Shown piece after piece: positions 13,201-25,431 of a DNA stretch of 64,000 nucleotides; the first letter of the stretch is position 1, and each line of letters starts with the position of its first letter. Position numbers and translations under genes: made by a program. Origin of the DNA: Brevipalpus yothersi (lineage: Eukaryota > Arthropoda > Arachnida > Trombidiformes > Tenuipalpidae); contig QZCP01000612.1 in the NCBI GenBank assembly GCA_003956705.1, positions 81,304-145,303 on the forward strand. Reading direction: 5' to 3'. The notes under the pieces are model-generated. The model ran no database searches. It was not told where the DNA came from and was given only the letters and a program-made list of their open reading frames with translations.

Positions 13201-16200
13201 GGCATTGATCAATTCCATGGTATTCCAATGCGAGGAATTATGCATCTACCCTCGAGTGATAAATACTCAGAAGCAGCATCCGAAAGCTATTGTTGGAAGT
13301 TAGTTCGTTTGAATTGAGTCAGTAGGAATTGGCACAAACAGTGAAAAGTAGAAAGGAGGTACTGTATTCATTCAGAATATTTTCCATCCAATCGTAAGTG
13401 AAATGAGCTACAGAAAAGGTGGAGATGAAACACTATCCACACCTGAGCATATGAATGAAACTTTCGCTCATGACATTTGCCATTTGAATGTTTTATAGGT
13501 TTGAAAGCAAACAACTGTGCATAGAGATGAGATACTTTGTCTAGTAAGTTTTTTTAGCTTCATTCATTGGATGCTCACAATTGCAATAATTATGAGGATG
13601 TTTCAGTTGAATCGAGAGGAAAGCTCATTCACCGAATGATACACGCAAAATAGGGAAAGAGAGGAGAAAGAGAGTAGATAGAGAGAGAACAGAGAGGGAA
13701 CAGTGCTCTGGGCTGTTTCATGGGAGCCTAGTTCCAGGTTTTTGATGTAAAAAAGATGGCAAAGAAGCTACTTTCAGCTCTAAACTGCCATTTCCTCGTG
13801 AATTGTAAGCTATAATTAATCTTTGAAAGCTTGCTATTAACTGAAAAACGATTAACACACACACACACACATGCACAGTAGAACTGAATCTGAGCTGTTT
13901 CCAATTGGATTGCTTGTTTAACTGATAAAAATCAAGCTTTACTTAGAAAAAGAAAAAGAATTTAACTTCTTAAATGCCTACTGTGTCTTATTCGCACCTC
14001 TTCTCGTAGATGACTGAATACCGTTGAGTATGAATGCTCAAGGCGGGAGAGCTTCAATAATTGTTAGAATGCTCATAGATCCGTGGGTTGATCATGAGAG
14101 TGTGACAAAAGTCATCAAATACATAAAAATTCTACATTCTACATTCTGAATGAATATGCATGAGTAAATGTCTTTTTTTACTCCCTCACTTCATGCTCAA
14201 ATTTTAACTCCCACAACTTTTATATGAACCAAAATGAGCATCATGAGTCAGTTTTAAGCAGACCTCCGAATGCAAATGAGTAAAGATATATGCTCCAAAT
14301 GAAAACTGGCTGGGTATTTATAAGAACAATGAATGAAGAATCAAGCCATTCGACACTCAATCTCTCCAAGGAGATGCTCCAGAGCAAACATCATCTTACA
14401 GCGGAAAACATTAAATAAAATTCTCAGTGAATATTCTTCTTCCTTTTCAATATCATCGCAGGAGATTAATGATAACTACAATTGATAGTCATGATAAACT
14501 CACCATTTATTCTTCACATATTTTCTTGCTAAATAGTGAGCATAAACGATAATAAATCTTTCACTTTGCTCATGATCTCTGCGGAAGAAGAATCTAAATA
14601 CTTTGCTGTCTGAAAGCTAAGGAACAAAAGTATCAAACCAATTCATGAAAGTACTCCATAAGGCCACAATAGACTTTCCGTAAGCTTTTAATGTACGTAG
14701 AACAGAATTGAGATTCCAGTATAAGCTTTATCTTTGATTCTGGGGAGATGAGTAGGTATAACTGTTCGAATGTATCCGATCAGCAATAGTGGTGAGAAAC
14801 AGTCGAGTTATTGGATCAATGACCATACCTAAAGGAAACCCAAGCGATCTAGTGGACAAGGATTACTGGAAAGAATTGAAGAGAAAAATAGAATAAAAAG
14901 TGGGTTTTTGGATATCTTGGAAGAGTTCATCATAAATTCATAGATCACGGCGAGTTTAATGCAATTCAAGTTGAAGAGCATGAGAGAGGCTCAAAATCAT
15001 GGAAGTCATCCATCAAAGAGGACAGTCATGAACTGGATGCAATTCATGCATTGCATTTTTCGATATGAATCATAGGCAGTATAAGACTCAATGGGACAGA
15101 TTATCACTTGAAAATACTCTCAATTGTCAAGTTCTTCCTCTAGCAGGAGGAGAAGCTCCAGATAAGTGAGGGTGAATCCTTATCGATTCAAGAATTTTTT
15201 TCCCGATTTTAACTTTTGAGCCACCAATTTCATCGGAATTCTCCATAAAAACAGAGATGGAGACTTAGACAGACACACCAACTCAATACAAAAAATGCAA
15301 ATTTAGGTTCAAGCTCTTGTGGCAGAATTGAACTTATAATGAGCTCAAGTAAAGATCAATCGAATGAATTTGACAATTGATACAAGAATTGATCAATACT
15401 ATGAAAAATGAGATGGTTTCTAGGAGAAAATCAATCGAAAAGGTCCTAGACATGTTGTCATACACACACCTGAAACACATAGGTACAAGTAAGGATATAA
15501 GCATCAAGCAAAGGATCACAATTCATTTTTCAATGAGTTGGTCTTAGCATGATAAAGATGGATCTTGATGGTAAAAAACAGTATCTTCAAAAATTGTTCG
15601 TGGAAATATACAGGTTGTTAAAATTTCATCAAAATCGATTAAAAAATTAATAAGATTCAGAGCTTGCACATTTTACCTATTATCTTATGAAATTTCTAGC
15701 GAACTTGGGAAGAAAGACCTTATTTTCTGGAAGTTCATTATAATCTGGCAATTGTGAGTGCTTTACACAAGAAAGGGTTACTATATAGAATCAAAGAGTT
15801 ACTTTACGAAATTAATCCGAGCATTTGAGATAGAAAAAAAACACGCTTAGATAAATGAACTTCAGAGCTCTTTTCAATTCTGAGTTACTTTTTCATTCTC
15901 AACTCAATCATAGTATTCACCTGTACTCTCTGGTAACTCTAATCTTTTCAACCAAATAATGGATTGTGAATTTTTTCTATCTGTTTTCTAATTTTTTCCT
16001 TTTCAATCTAGTCCTGAATACAAAAACTAAATCGTATCATCTCACACTCACGGCTGATATTCATTACACTTATGAATGCTCAAGTTTGATGTTCCTTTCA
16101 TTCAATTCCATTCTCTCAGCATCCTCATCACATGAGCTCATTTCACTGGTAAACTTCACCCTTTCATGCGAACCTTGCTATCATTTTACATTAAAAATCA

Positions 16201-16869
16201 GCAAGATGAAGCCACACTCACTTTGTAATACACTTTTTTCTTCGACTACATACATACATATACACACATACACATGAGCTCACATTGAGCAGCAAATTTT
16301 GAGGCGAATCTTTGCCTGTGCACTTGTTTAATGAAATGAATGAATAGATAAAAATGGGCTCACAATTTAACCAAAAGAGAACAAGTGGATGGTTTCACTG
16401 ACTTGTGATGATATCGAAGAGGAGGAGAAGGAGGAGAGGAAGAGGAAGAAGATGAGGAGAGGAGGAAAAAAATGTAAGATAAATAGGGGAGAGGAATGAA
16501 AGATATGGTGAAAAAATGAAAGACTGTTGTTTGAAAAGTTAGGAGGAGGCAAAATGAAAGAAAAGTGTGATATGAGGCAAAAAAGGATTAGAAACTCATT
16601 TTACGGTTGTAATTGTAATAAGGTTAAAAATGTGCATCAATGAACAGGGACAAGCTGGAAGAGGATGGAGTGAAAAGGGACGATTGTAAGTGATGTTTGG
16701 GAGAGATGAGTGAATATTCATCATTTCACTCACTTGATCCAAGTATGAGCAATGAAAGAGAACAACAGAGTGAAGATGACACATTAGAAATAATCATATT
16801 TATGGAAAACTTCAGATCAAAACGGTACTTTTTCGTGAAGTATCAGATGATTCTTCTTTTATCAGATTC

Positions 16870-16870
<1 letters not shown>
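10244..16870. other. Gene-free stretch upstream of the GMC exons
   Basis: No recognisable exon occurs on either strand, including no FAD-binding GxGxxG exon for the neighbouring GMC gene. It holds purine-rich low-complexity tracts at about 10780-10900 and 16410-16530, a short CT run near 11250-11270, and a short (CA)n run at about 13854-13872. Remaining ORFs are under 105 codons and look random. Confidence 0.45.

Positions 16871-16912
<42 letters not shown>
16871..16912. repeat. (GA)n microsatellite
   Basis: About 21 uninterrupted AG units. Confidence 0.95.
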
Positions 16913-16914
<2 letters not shown>

Positions 16915-19900
16915 GTTTATTACCAGCATTCAGACTGTTTCAAGCCTTTTTTTCTGATAACTATAACTCTAATTACTCATGAGAACTCGCTTTTTCCAGT
17001 AATGCTGGCTCATCTAGTGTCCACGAAATGAATTGATTGATGCAAAAACCAATGAGTATGTGATTACCAAAACTTGTGAGTGACTTGAAATGAACTCATT
17101 TGGAGGAGACAAATTTATAAACAAATTAGCGTGGAATTTTGTGAAATTTAACTAAAATTGACAAATCATGTCAAAGCTAATTTTCAGCTCATATTTGAAT
17201 GACAAGCGTCGATTGCAAGAAATTTGACAAGAGATATTGCTGAGCGGGATAGAAAAGCTAATATTGGATCGCTAATAGAGGCTCACAAAGCGACAAAAAC
17301 TCTCAACACTGTACCATATTGAACAAAATTTCGAATTAAAAACGAGGTGAGTTGAAAATTTCTTTCTACTGGATGCATATTATCAAGATTTGATATCATG
17401 ATAGAGTGTCTAACTCGAAAAATTCATGATTTTCAAGTATGAGAGATAACAAGCTTTTGTGGTTGAAAGAGATCAATACAATCGTCATGAGATTTTTAGC
17501 CATAAAAAAGTGGACAGATTTGATAGATTAAGCACGTTCAGGGGATCAAAAGGACCGCAAAAAAGTTTTCTCAATGAAATTTAGCTTTGTGTTTCGTGTT
17601 TCATCTCGATCATCGAATGAGCCTTGGGATGCTCAGCATCCCTCTGAGACTTCGAGAATGGTTTCGAATGGAAAGTAAATCCATTTAAATTGGATCGAGG
17701 CTAGCGCGTAATTCAAAACCTCAAAAGCTGAATAAATACAGATTTCTATGAAGATCGCCCATGTTTTATTTCCAAAGTGGACTTAATCAATCAAAAAATT
17801 GGACATTTCAAACCGAAGCAATCGATATTTATGAGAAACGATACTGTGCTCACAATAGTAAGTCAAAATGAATGGAGAGTAAAAAATTTGGATCTCAAGT
17901 ATAGCTGCAAGCGAGTATTAGTGATTTTTTCATGAAGGGAACATTATCTGAGATGATCAAACATCGAAGAGAAGGCCATTTCGAAACTTCTAGGATCTCT
18001 TTCAAGGGCTATTATTGACAAATTTCACGATCAAGACGAAATTAATTTTGTCTGCCAAAACGCGGTCTACTACAATATTGATGTAAAAGGAACTAAAAAG
18101 ATGCAATTCACAAGTAGAATAGAATTTGATTGCCAAATAAATAGTGAAAATAGGAATGCGCTGCTAAGACATTCACTTATCGATAAGAAACCCTACTAGA
18201 CACACCAATTCTCATCTCATATCTCATCTTACGATTCGCTGGACCTTTCAACATGATATGAAGCTCAACTTGACTCGATTCATCACTGACAGATCAATTC
18301 AAGAGAGAAAGCTAATTTATTCACCCAACTGAGTGGAAAATGGAACCAATCGACACTGTCCAATATGACCGATTAACCTCTGGGTCAACTCGGTTAACTT
18401 TAAATTCGAAGCATAACAACATGTCTTGGCAATTGAATGAATCGAGCTATTGTAGATTCAACACAAATTGGAGCTATTCAATTGCTCAAACATTCAATCG
18501 AATATTCATTGCAATTTTCAGGGGACACTATAGCTTGACCTCTCTTTTTCTGAGTCACCTTGACATTCTCAACTCAGTGAAGATTCATCATTATAGCGTA
18601 TGTCGAGTCAGAATAAGCGCTTGGTTTGAAATTTTCTTCCATCAAGATGAAACTTTAGCTGTGCATCTTTTTCTGGATAGACAGGAGGGTTTGAACATTA
18701 TGACACATTGGACATGCCCGAAATTAGGTAATTTATCAATCTGAATATATTTACCTCAGAAATCTGATTGCTTCATCACTACCTTTGGTGAATTGTGCTG
18801 CTACTTATCGTTTCATTAGTTTTCCGGAACTAAGTCTAACTAGAAGAAAACATCTAAAAGATTCACACAGAAGAAAAAAGCGACTGAACCTAGAACCAGG
18901 GGCGAGAAAATTCGAAGATTATTGATGGATCCAGGATATGCATTCTATTGAAGTTTTGGACAAAACATCAGTTAATTTAAGGAAGTGTCTTATAATTCTT
19001 CGGTTGTTGAGGAGAGGAAAACTCAACTACACTTTTTCAGTGAGATAATCTGTTTGATTCTCGAAATATATCATCAAATTGATGCAATGTGCAATCTAAG
19101 AATTCAAAATTGACTCTGATTTACCCTTCGTCTGATCCTGGACAGATTTATAGAAACTTCTCTCGATTTCCCTGGCATATGGCTCCCAAGGTGTTTCAAG
19201 AGGGCAAAAAAGGTTTAGTGATGCAAAAAATAGCAAATTTTCTTCCAAAGGAAAGGAAGAATTCCAGAGTGAAATTCTGAAGATCATCACCCCCACTCTC
19301 CATCAAAATGAAGTATTGTTTCGATAGCAGTCTATGATAGCTTTTGGATTGAAATAACTTCTAGAGCAGCAAGAAATGATACAAGAGGTGAGAAATAGTG
19401 GATGCAAGAATAAGAAGATGATGGAGAGCATTCGAATGAAAAGATGAAAGATGATAGTTCAATAAGAGGAGGGAAAAAGAGATTGAGAAGGGTTGAGAGA
19501 AGCAGATTCACTTGTGCTTGAGAATATATTTCACATTTCAGTTTGCTTGTCTTTGGCCAGAGGATGAGAAGAGAGAGAAGCAAAGAGAAAATTTGGAGGA
19601 TGGAAAAGAAGAGAGAAAAAGTTTTGTTGATCTCAGTTAATTTAGTCTGACATAATGATTGATGATGGTTTCAATGCACACACTTTTTTGCGGCCTACAA
19701 AGAGACGGAAGAGAGAGAGAGAGAGATGAGGATGCTGCAAGAGATCTCTCAGACCTCTCTCACATATACACGCGATAGAAAGCGAACAGTTTTCAATGTG
19801 AATTTTTGTGCCTTTATTTGATCTCCATCTTTGAGATGAGAAGAGATGATAAAAGAAGATCGTGGAAGAAGCAAAATTGAACTCAAGAGATGCTGTAATT

Positions 19901-20193
19901 AATCATTCTCTGTTGACAAGATGGCCAACCAGAGAAGACAACACAAAGTGCAATACTACATCTACATGTAGATGTGTGTGTGTGTGTGTGCCAATGAATG
20001 AGCGTAACTTTGTGTTTGTAGCACTCAATTTCAAACATTACTCCTCTACTATGGACCTCAAGTGGAATTAAGATCAGTAGAAATGGGCATATCATGAACC
20101 TCAAGATACATTAGCTGGTAATATTCAGGCCACTACCCTAGGAACAGTACAAAATTCACTAGTGAAACAGAATGGCAAAAGCAGAGATACAAC
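16913..20193. other. Gene-free stretch
   Basis: The longest frame is 134 codons at 18340-18744 (+). It is free of low complexity but lacks any motif I recognise or flanking splice support. Short GA runs lie near 19710-19727 and a (TG)n run near 19975-19990. Nothing else is supported. Confidence 0.4.

Positions 20194-20230
<37 letters not shown>
20194..20230. repeat. (GA)n microsatellite
   Basis: GA array interrupted once by an AAA near 20218. Confidence 0.93.
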
Positions 20231-20232
<2 letters not shown>

Positions 20233-20874
20233 ATCATGGATAGTTTCAGTTGAGGAAGCTGCATGGTAATAATCTCACTTTTCGGAAGCAAAAAGAACAT
20301 AAAACATGCAAAAAACGACGTCTTCTGTAATAAATGTCAAAATGAAAACATTTTAGCCGACAATCGATGGAGATGCTAGGCATATCTCAGTGAATGAGAG
20401 TATGAGAAACTTTTTCTGGCATCAATATGATATTGAGCCCAAAGGTATAATCTTCTTTTCCTCGGAGTTTACTTTTAACCAATATCTCTATTGAACAATA
20501 TCACAAAATTAGATCTTTCAATGCTGGACAAATCCAAATTGTGACCTTCCTGCTCCAAAATCTATGTACAAATGACACCATATTGCTCATGAGAGTGACT
20601 TTCGAAGCGAATATCACAACTGCGAAAAACGAAACCGGTAAGAAACGATAATTTAGAGACAGATAACAAACTTCAATTCTAAACAACGTAGATTTCATAA
20701 TAAACCTTAAAGGATCGCAATCTGCTCCATAAAATGCAATGGACATTATTGATCACATCAGCTTCCATGAAAACAGCAGACTTATAAATGCTTCAAGAGG
20801 TACCTAAATTGAAAAACTTCACAGTTGTTTCCGAAAGTATATCGAGCTCATTCCTCAGTCCAATCGAAGCATCT

Positions 20875-20879
<5 letters not shown>

Positions 20880-20931
<52 letters not shown>
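20880..20931. repeat. (CT)n microsatellite
   Basis: About 26 CT units. It is translated as a serine-leucine run in a spurious ORF that spans it. Confidence 0.95.
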
Positions 20932-20934
<3 letters not shown>

Positions 20935-22325
20935 GCAGTTGAGTGTAATGCAAATAAGATGCCATCACAGCGTCAAGTTGAAAAACTGTTAACTTCCGAG
21001 AAGATGAAGAATGAAAGCTCAAAGACCCTACAAGCATGGATGTTACCCTCATCGCTTTTTAATTATATTAGCGTGTGTTTGAAAGAGATAACAAAAAATT
21101 CTTCACTTCTTGCTACGCTATTCTACTGTGTCACATTTTCTGCATCTATTTGCTCCAGCCTCCTCCTCTAGTCCATTCTCATTGGCAAACTTCTCTCTCT
21201 TTCTTTCTTTCTTTCTTCTTTCAATCTACGACATCTAAAGCACAATGATTAATGGCTTTGTATATTAGGACCACAAGCATATACATTCAAATGAAATACA
21301 ATTAGATACTCGGCTGATGAACAAAGAGAAACTAGAGGAGGAGGAAAGGGAAAAATCAGCATCCACATCAGTCAGGCAATATGAGCCGTTAAATTTTAAC
21401 GGATCAACTCTTCGTGCAGGAGGTTTGTGCATGATGATGCAAGAAAGAGTTAATGAGATTGGAAGAAATGTTCAAAGTGCGATTTACTATCAGAATCATG
21501 GAACAAAAGATCGAACTCTTCATGTTCGATTATGGGTCTAACAATTGTAAGTTGCTCTGGTTTTTAGATTGAAATGAAACCTGAATTAAGAAAACAGAAG
21601 TTTCTGAAGAAGTTCCAAGTAAAAGAGATTACGTTCAGAAAGATTTCTAATTTCTGGCCGGAATGGAACTGAAATCGAAGATTCCGGTGAATTTCCTTCC
21701 GAGCTAGATTCTCGAAACGAAAAGAATGGAGTTTCTTCTCTCCGTTCTTGAACAGCGTGGAGTCGATCGATATACTCGAATGATCCAATAGAATAGAATG
21801 GATTGAAATTTTTAGACTCTATTATCGAAATTGATATAATCATTGTGATTGCTGTGAGAAAAGGGTTGCTCCCCAAGAGACAGTCAAATCGAATGGATAG
21901 TTTTTTTAAGTGAATTGATTCCATGAGCCATAAACTAACTTTATGGTAGGTGATATGCATACAACAAAATCTCGTAGCTCTTTTGTTTTATTGAGACGCT
22001 CACTTGTGATGACTCTCTTCTTACTCAATATCTTCTGAATTTCAGGTTTCATGATTTCCAACTGATCAATTTACCGAACGCAAGGAACAGTAGATACAAG
22101 TGTAAGAGAACTGCATCATCGTTCTCAAACTGATTGAGAAAAGTCAAAGAAAATGTTCTCTCTTACCTAACCGAAAGTAGATTAGGAACTCTAGTTATTT
22201 GTGTAGGCAGTAGAGTTTTGCGAGGGAGGAAGAGCCGCGAAAGAGAAGGTTAACAGATTATTCAATCTTTTCTCATAAATTTATAGTCATTTAGAGCCTT
22301 ATGGTCATATTATTAATCATCTTAC
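20932..22325. other. Stretch with one CpG-richer patch
   Basis: Mostly featureless. The interval of about 21640-21780 has more CpG than its surroundings and reads as protein-like on both strands: SGRNGTEIEDSGEFPSELDS on plus, and ESSSEGNSPESSISVPF on minus. No family is recognised and the splice sites are not decisive, so I do not call a gene. Confidence 0.3.
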
Positions 22326-22418
22326 CAGAATATCCATTGGCTGCTAGCATAGCAGCTGCTGTAGCAGCACAATTAGCACCATTCCCATTGGCAATGTTTC
22401 CCCGCTCCATGTCCATTG
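22326..22418 (-). CDS. Candidate internal coding exon (alanine/asparagine-rich)
   Basis: On the minus strand a 93 nt open segment is bounded by an acceptor (tttcacacag) and a strong donor (TCTG|gtaaga). It encodes a segment containing MDMERGNIANGNGA, then an alanine run (CAATAAAMLAANGYSG). The local GC content is well above the surrounding DNA. Alanine-rich, low-complexity exons of this kind occur in developmental regulators, and the central part of dachshund proteins contains such runs. The strand agrees with the left-arm dachshund fragment about 15 kb away, so it might be a downstream dachshund exon. However, dachshund exon 2 ends after two bases of a codon and direct splicing to this exon would hit a stop, so at least one intervening exon would be needed. 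Assignment to any gene is inference. Confidence 0.4.
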
Positions 22419-24333
22419 CTGTGTGAAATAGATAGTAAATATAAAAAGGAATGATTATAATTAAAACAAACGATTCTATCTCAGTTGTAGAGTTGAGGAA
22501 GGATGAGCTCAGTCGACACTCAAAATTTCCCGTATCAAACCTTGGTGAGAGCATTCAAAACATTTCTCTCGACTTCATCATCTTGTCATCGTCATGTAAT
22601 CTTCCGGCAATCATTTGCTTCCCATACTTTACAGGCCACAAGAGAGTAGCTCAAAACATTTGGCTAAATTCGAATAGATAAAATTCAATCAACGCTTCTG
22701 ATGACATCACAAGTTGGAGAGTGTTTCTTCACCAGAACGTTGCAGCCACTGTTTATCATGATTGGTTTCATGTGAGAAAGTGATCCTCTTTATTAAGATG
22801 GAGAATGTTGGACAGTACAAATTTTACCCGAAAGGAGGGGAATTAGATATCTATCTATTGGATATTCATCATCAGAAACATCCCGGTAAAATGTATAATA
22901 TCAGGGTATTATTTGTAACAAAATTGTTTCAAAAGTTTCAAGTGTTCTGATCAAATTGTCTTCATGAACAGATGAATTGGTTGGACATGATATAAAGTCT
23001 CCAAGATATCTATGCTCGAAAAGTTCAATAGGTTATCTAATGATAACATGGATGATAAGCTCATTCTAAAAGTCATCAGATTTCATTCTCTGCATAATCT
23101 GATTTGTACTCAATGTTTGAGAGAGTGGTTCAGAGTAATGAAACTAAGTGAACTATAAGATGAGACGATAAGGTTGCTGTTTTATCTATTGCATAGATTC
23201 AAATGCCTGATGTATAACGGCAACAAACACAATGGACAGGACATCCATCATTCCATTCGCAAGTGAAAATGATCTTGAGATTCTCATGAGTTTCCTTTCC
23301 TCTCATCTCTTTTAGTTAGACTTCCATCAGTTTCCCTTCTTCATTGCTCCTACTTTTGACCAATTGTGAATAGATAAATAAGGAACACAAACGTTTGTCT
23401 CTGCAACTCATTCATCTTTTCGACTGCCACTCAACTCATGGCCCAAAATACAAGATGAGAAAGAGAATCAATAGAATAGATTAAGAAATAATACTCATTC
23501 GCTTACATAATCGGAAACCGATCCATAAACAAACCAAGCACACAATTCTTCTATGAAAGCAACTCATCCATCAATTGGCTCACTTTTGATGCTCTCACAA
23601 CTGATGAAGAAAATACTTTCGATAGCGACTGAAAGCTTCCTGAATGAATGCTGTTCAGTTTGATATGGATATCATCCAGCTTATCTCATGAGTCCATTCG
23701 CATTGATAGAGAGATAAACCATCGATGAGACGAAAGTTGGAAACTGTATCATAAGACACTCTAATTCCGCTATACTTTTGAAACCGATTTGAATCAAACA
23801 GGTAGCTGAGTATCCAAATTCAATGGTATCAGACTTATATGATCAGATTTCGTTTTCGAGTTTGATGATGGAAGGGCACTGAATCCTGAACTTACATTTA
23901 AAGTTAATTCGGTTGGAGGGAGAGAACGAGCATTCCAATTCTGAAATTTTTGCACATGGATTTGTTGACTGAGGATATGCATAAAAAACTACCCAAGCTT
24001 GATCGAGAATAGGAAGAATGATGAAAAGTGGAACTGAAAAGCTTGTACAATCGTATGTCCAATTGAATGTACAGCCAGAAGCGAGAATATTTGCCTTTTT
24101 TAGAAAGCTTCTTTTCCCATCCTGTTTTCACAATTGTATAAGTGAATGAATGAGATGGCTATTGCGGTTCTAGCCACTACCATTTATCGTGATCTACAAA
24201 CCATCCATCATTTAGACCAGTCAACATTGGGCTATAGTTGAGTAAAAAATACGTCTCATTGCTTACATATCCAAAGTGCGATATCGTTTCGGCCTCACGC
24301 GCGGGCTTCAAATCGATTGAAAGCAATCGGTGA

Positions 24334-24335
<2 letters not shown>
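22419..24335. other. Gene-free stretch
   Basis: AT-rich DNA with no supported exon. It is single-copy within this window, because the inverted-repeat homology begins only after the N gap. Confidence 0.45.

Positions 24336-24405
<70 letters not shown>
24336..24405. repeat. (GA)n microsatellite adjoining an assembly gap
   Basis: About 35 GA units run directly into the block of Ns, so the true array is probably longer than shown. It marks the outer end of the left arm of the large inverted repeat. Confidence 0.95.
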
Positions 24406-24422
24406 NNNNNNNNNNNNNNNNN
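24406..24422. other. Assembly gap (17 Ns)
   Basis: Seventeen unknown bases between the (GA)n array and the first base of the left inverted-repeat arm. The join across this gap is not proven by sequence. Confidence 1.
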
Positions 24423-25400
24423 ATCCCAAGAGTAGATCTCTTTCTTTCTTTTCTTTATATGTGGTGAAGAAGTGATCAGATACATGATCAAGGGTGACAC
24501 AGAATCGAAAAAAAAACCAGCCGACAGAGAGTTGCCGTTTCAATCGAGACTGAAAAACAATTTTGATGGTCAGTCACAACGAACGTTCATTTCCACATCT
24601 TGTACTAGCCCAAAAGGAGAACTCTTCCTTGTAAAGATGAGAACTACGAGTGGAATTCAGCTCTTGAAACCGCTTGGAGATCATTCAAATTGAAAGAAAC
24701 ACCACATATAGGACTTGGCTCATTATCCACCGAAAACGTAGGATTGTTGCTTCATCAGCTGACAGTTCCTCAACTCGTCATTGTTTCCAAATCGTGAGTT
24801 TTATGTGATCACGATTATGGTGTGTATGTTAGTGGAAGATATAGAATTGAAAACCACTGACAAGTAACAACAAATCCAAGACAATGTTACTGAGAGAAAC
24901 TGTCCGCCTACTGATCATCTTTTTAGGTTATCATTGTGGAGAGATAATTTGCTGTGCTGATCGCGTGCAGTGTGTTTGCCAAAATACGTGCTAAAAAGAC
25001 TGTGAAATGACAGGTCACAGAGCAACAAGAGGTCCTGTGATCAGGACTTTTTCGGCAACAAGAAAAGAAGCTCTCAGCATGGGTCCAGGCTGTTTGATCC
25101 TCCTTAAAGCTCATTTTCCCTCCTCACTTGTACATGTTCCTCTGCTTACATGAAACATACACAATCAATACACGTAATGGGAGTCTTTTCATGATAAATT
25201 TGGATTGGAAAGCAATAAGAATCACAAGTTGTAAGATAGGAGATAGGATTCAAGGCATCTCATTTCAACAATTAAAGTGACACAAAAAACGCAATAATAA
25301 CAATAAAAAACAATAATTTATCGCGCTCAAAAAATGACAACAAAAATGATCAACATTTTTATTGGCGCTTCATTCAAATGACCATGAAATCAGATCTCTT

Positions 25401-25431
<31 letters not shown>

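Noticed and set aside
18340..18744. 134-codon plus-strand ORF
   Set aside because: It is the longest unexplained frame in the left half, but it has no recognisable motif or splice context. Frames of this length are expected occasionally by chance in 64 kb.
24472..24693. ORF inside the best-conserved arm block
   Set aside because: The right-arm copy has several amino-acid-changing differences and a premature stop, so the block is not conserved as protein.
24923..25114. Minus-strand ORF in the left arm, partner in the right arm at 63301
   Set aside because: The right copy has an insertion of about 7 bp that shifts the frame, so no coding constraint is evident.
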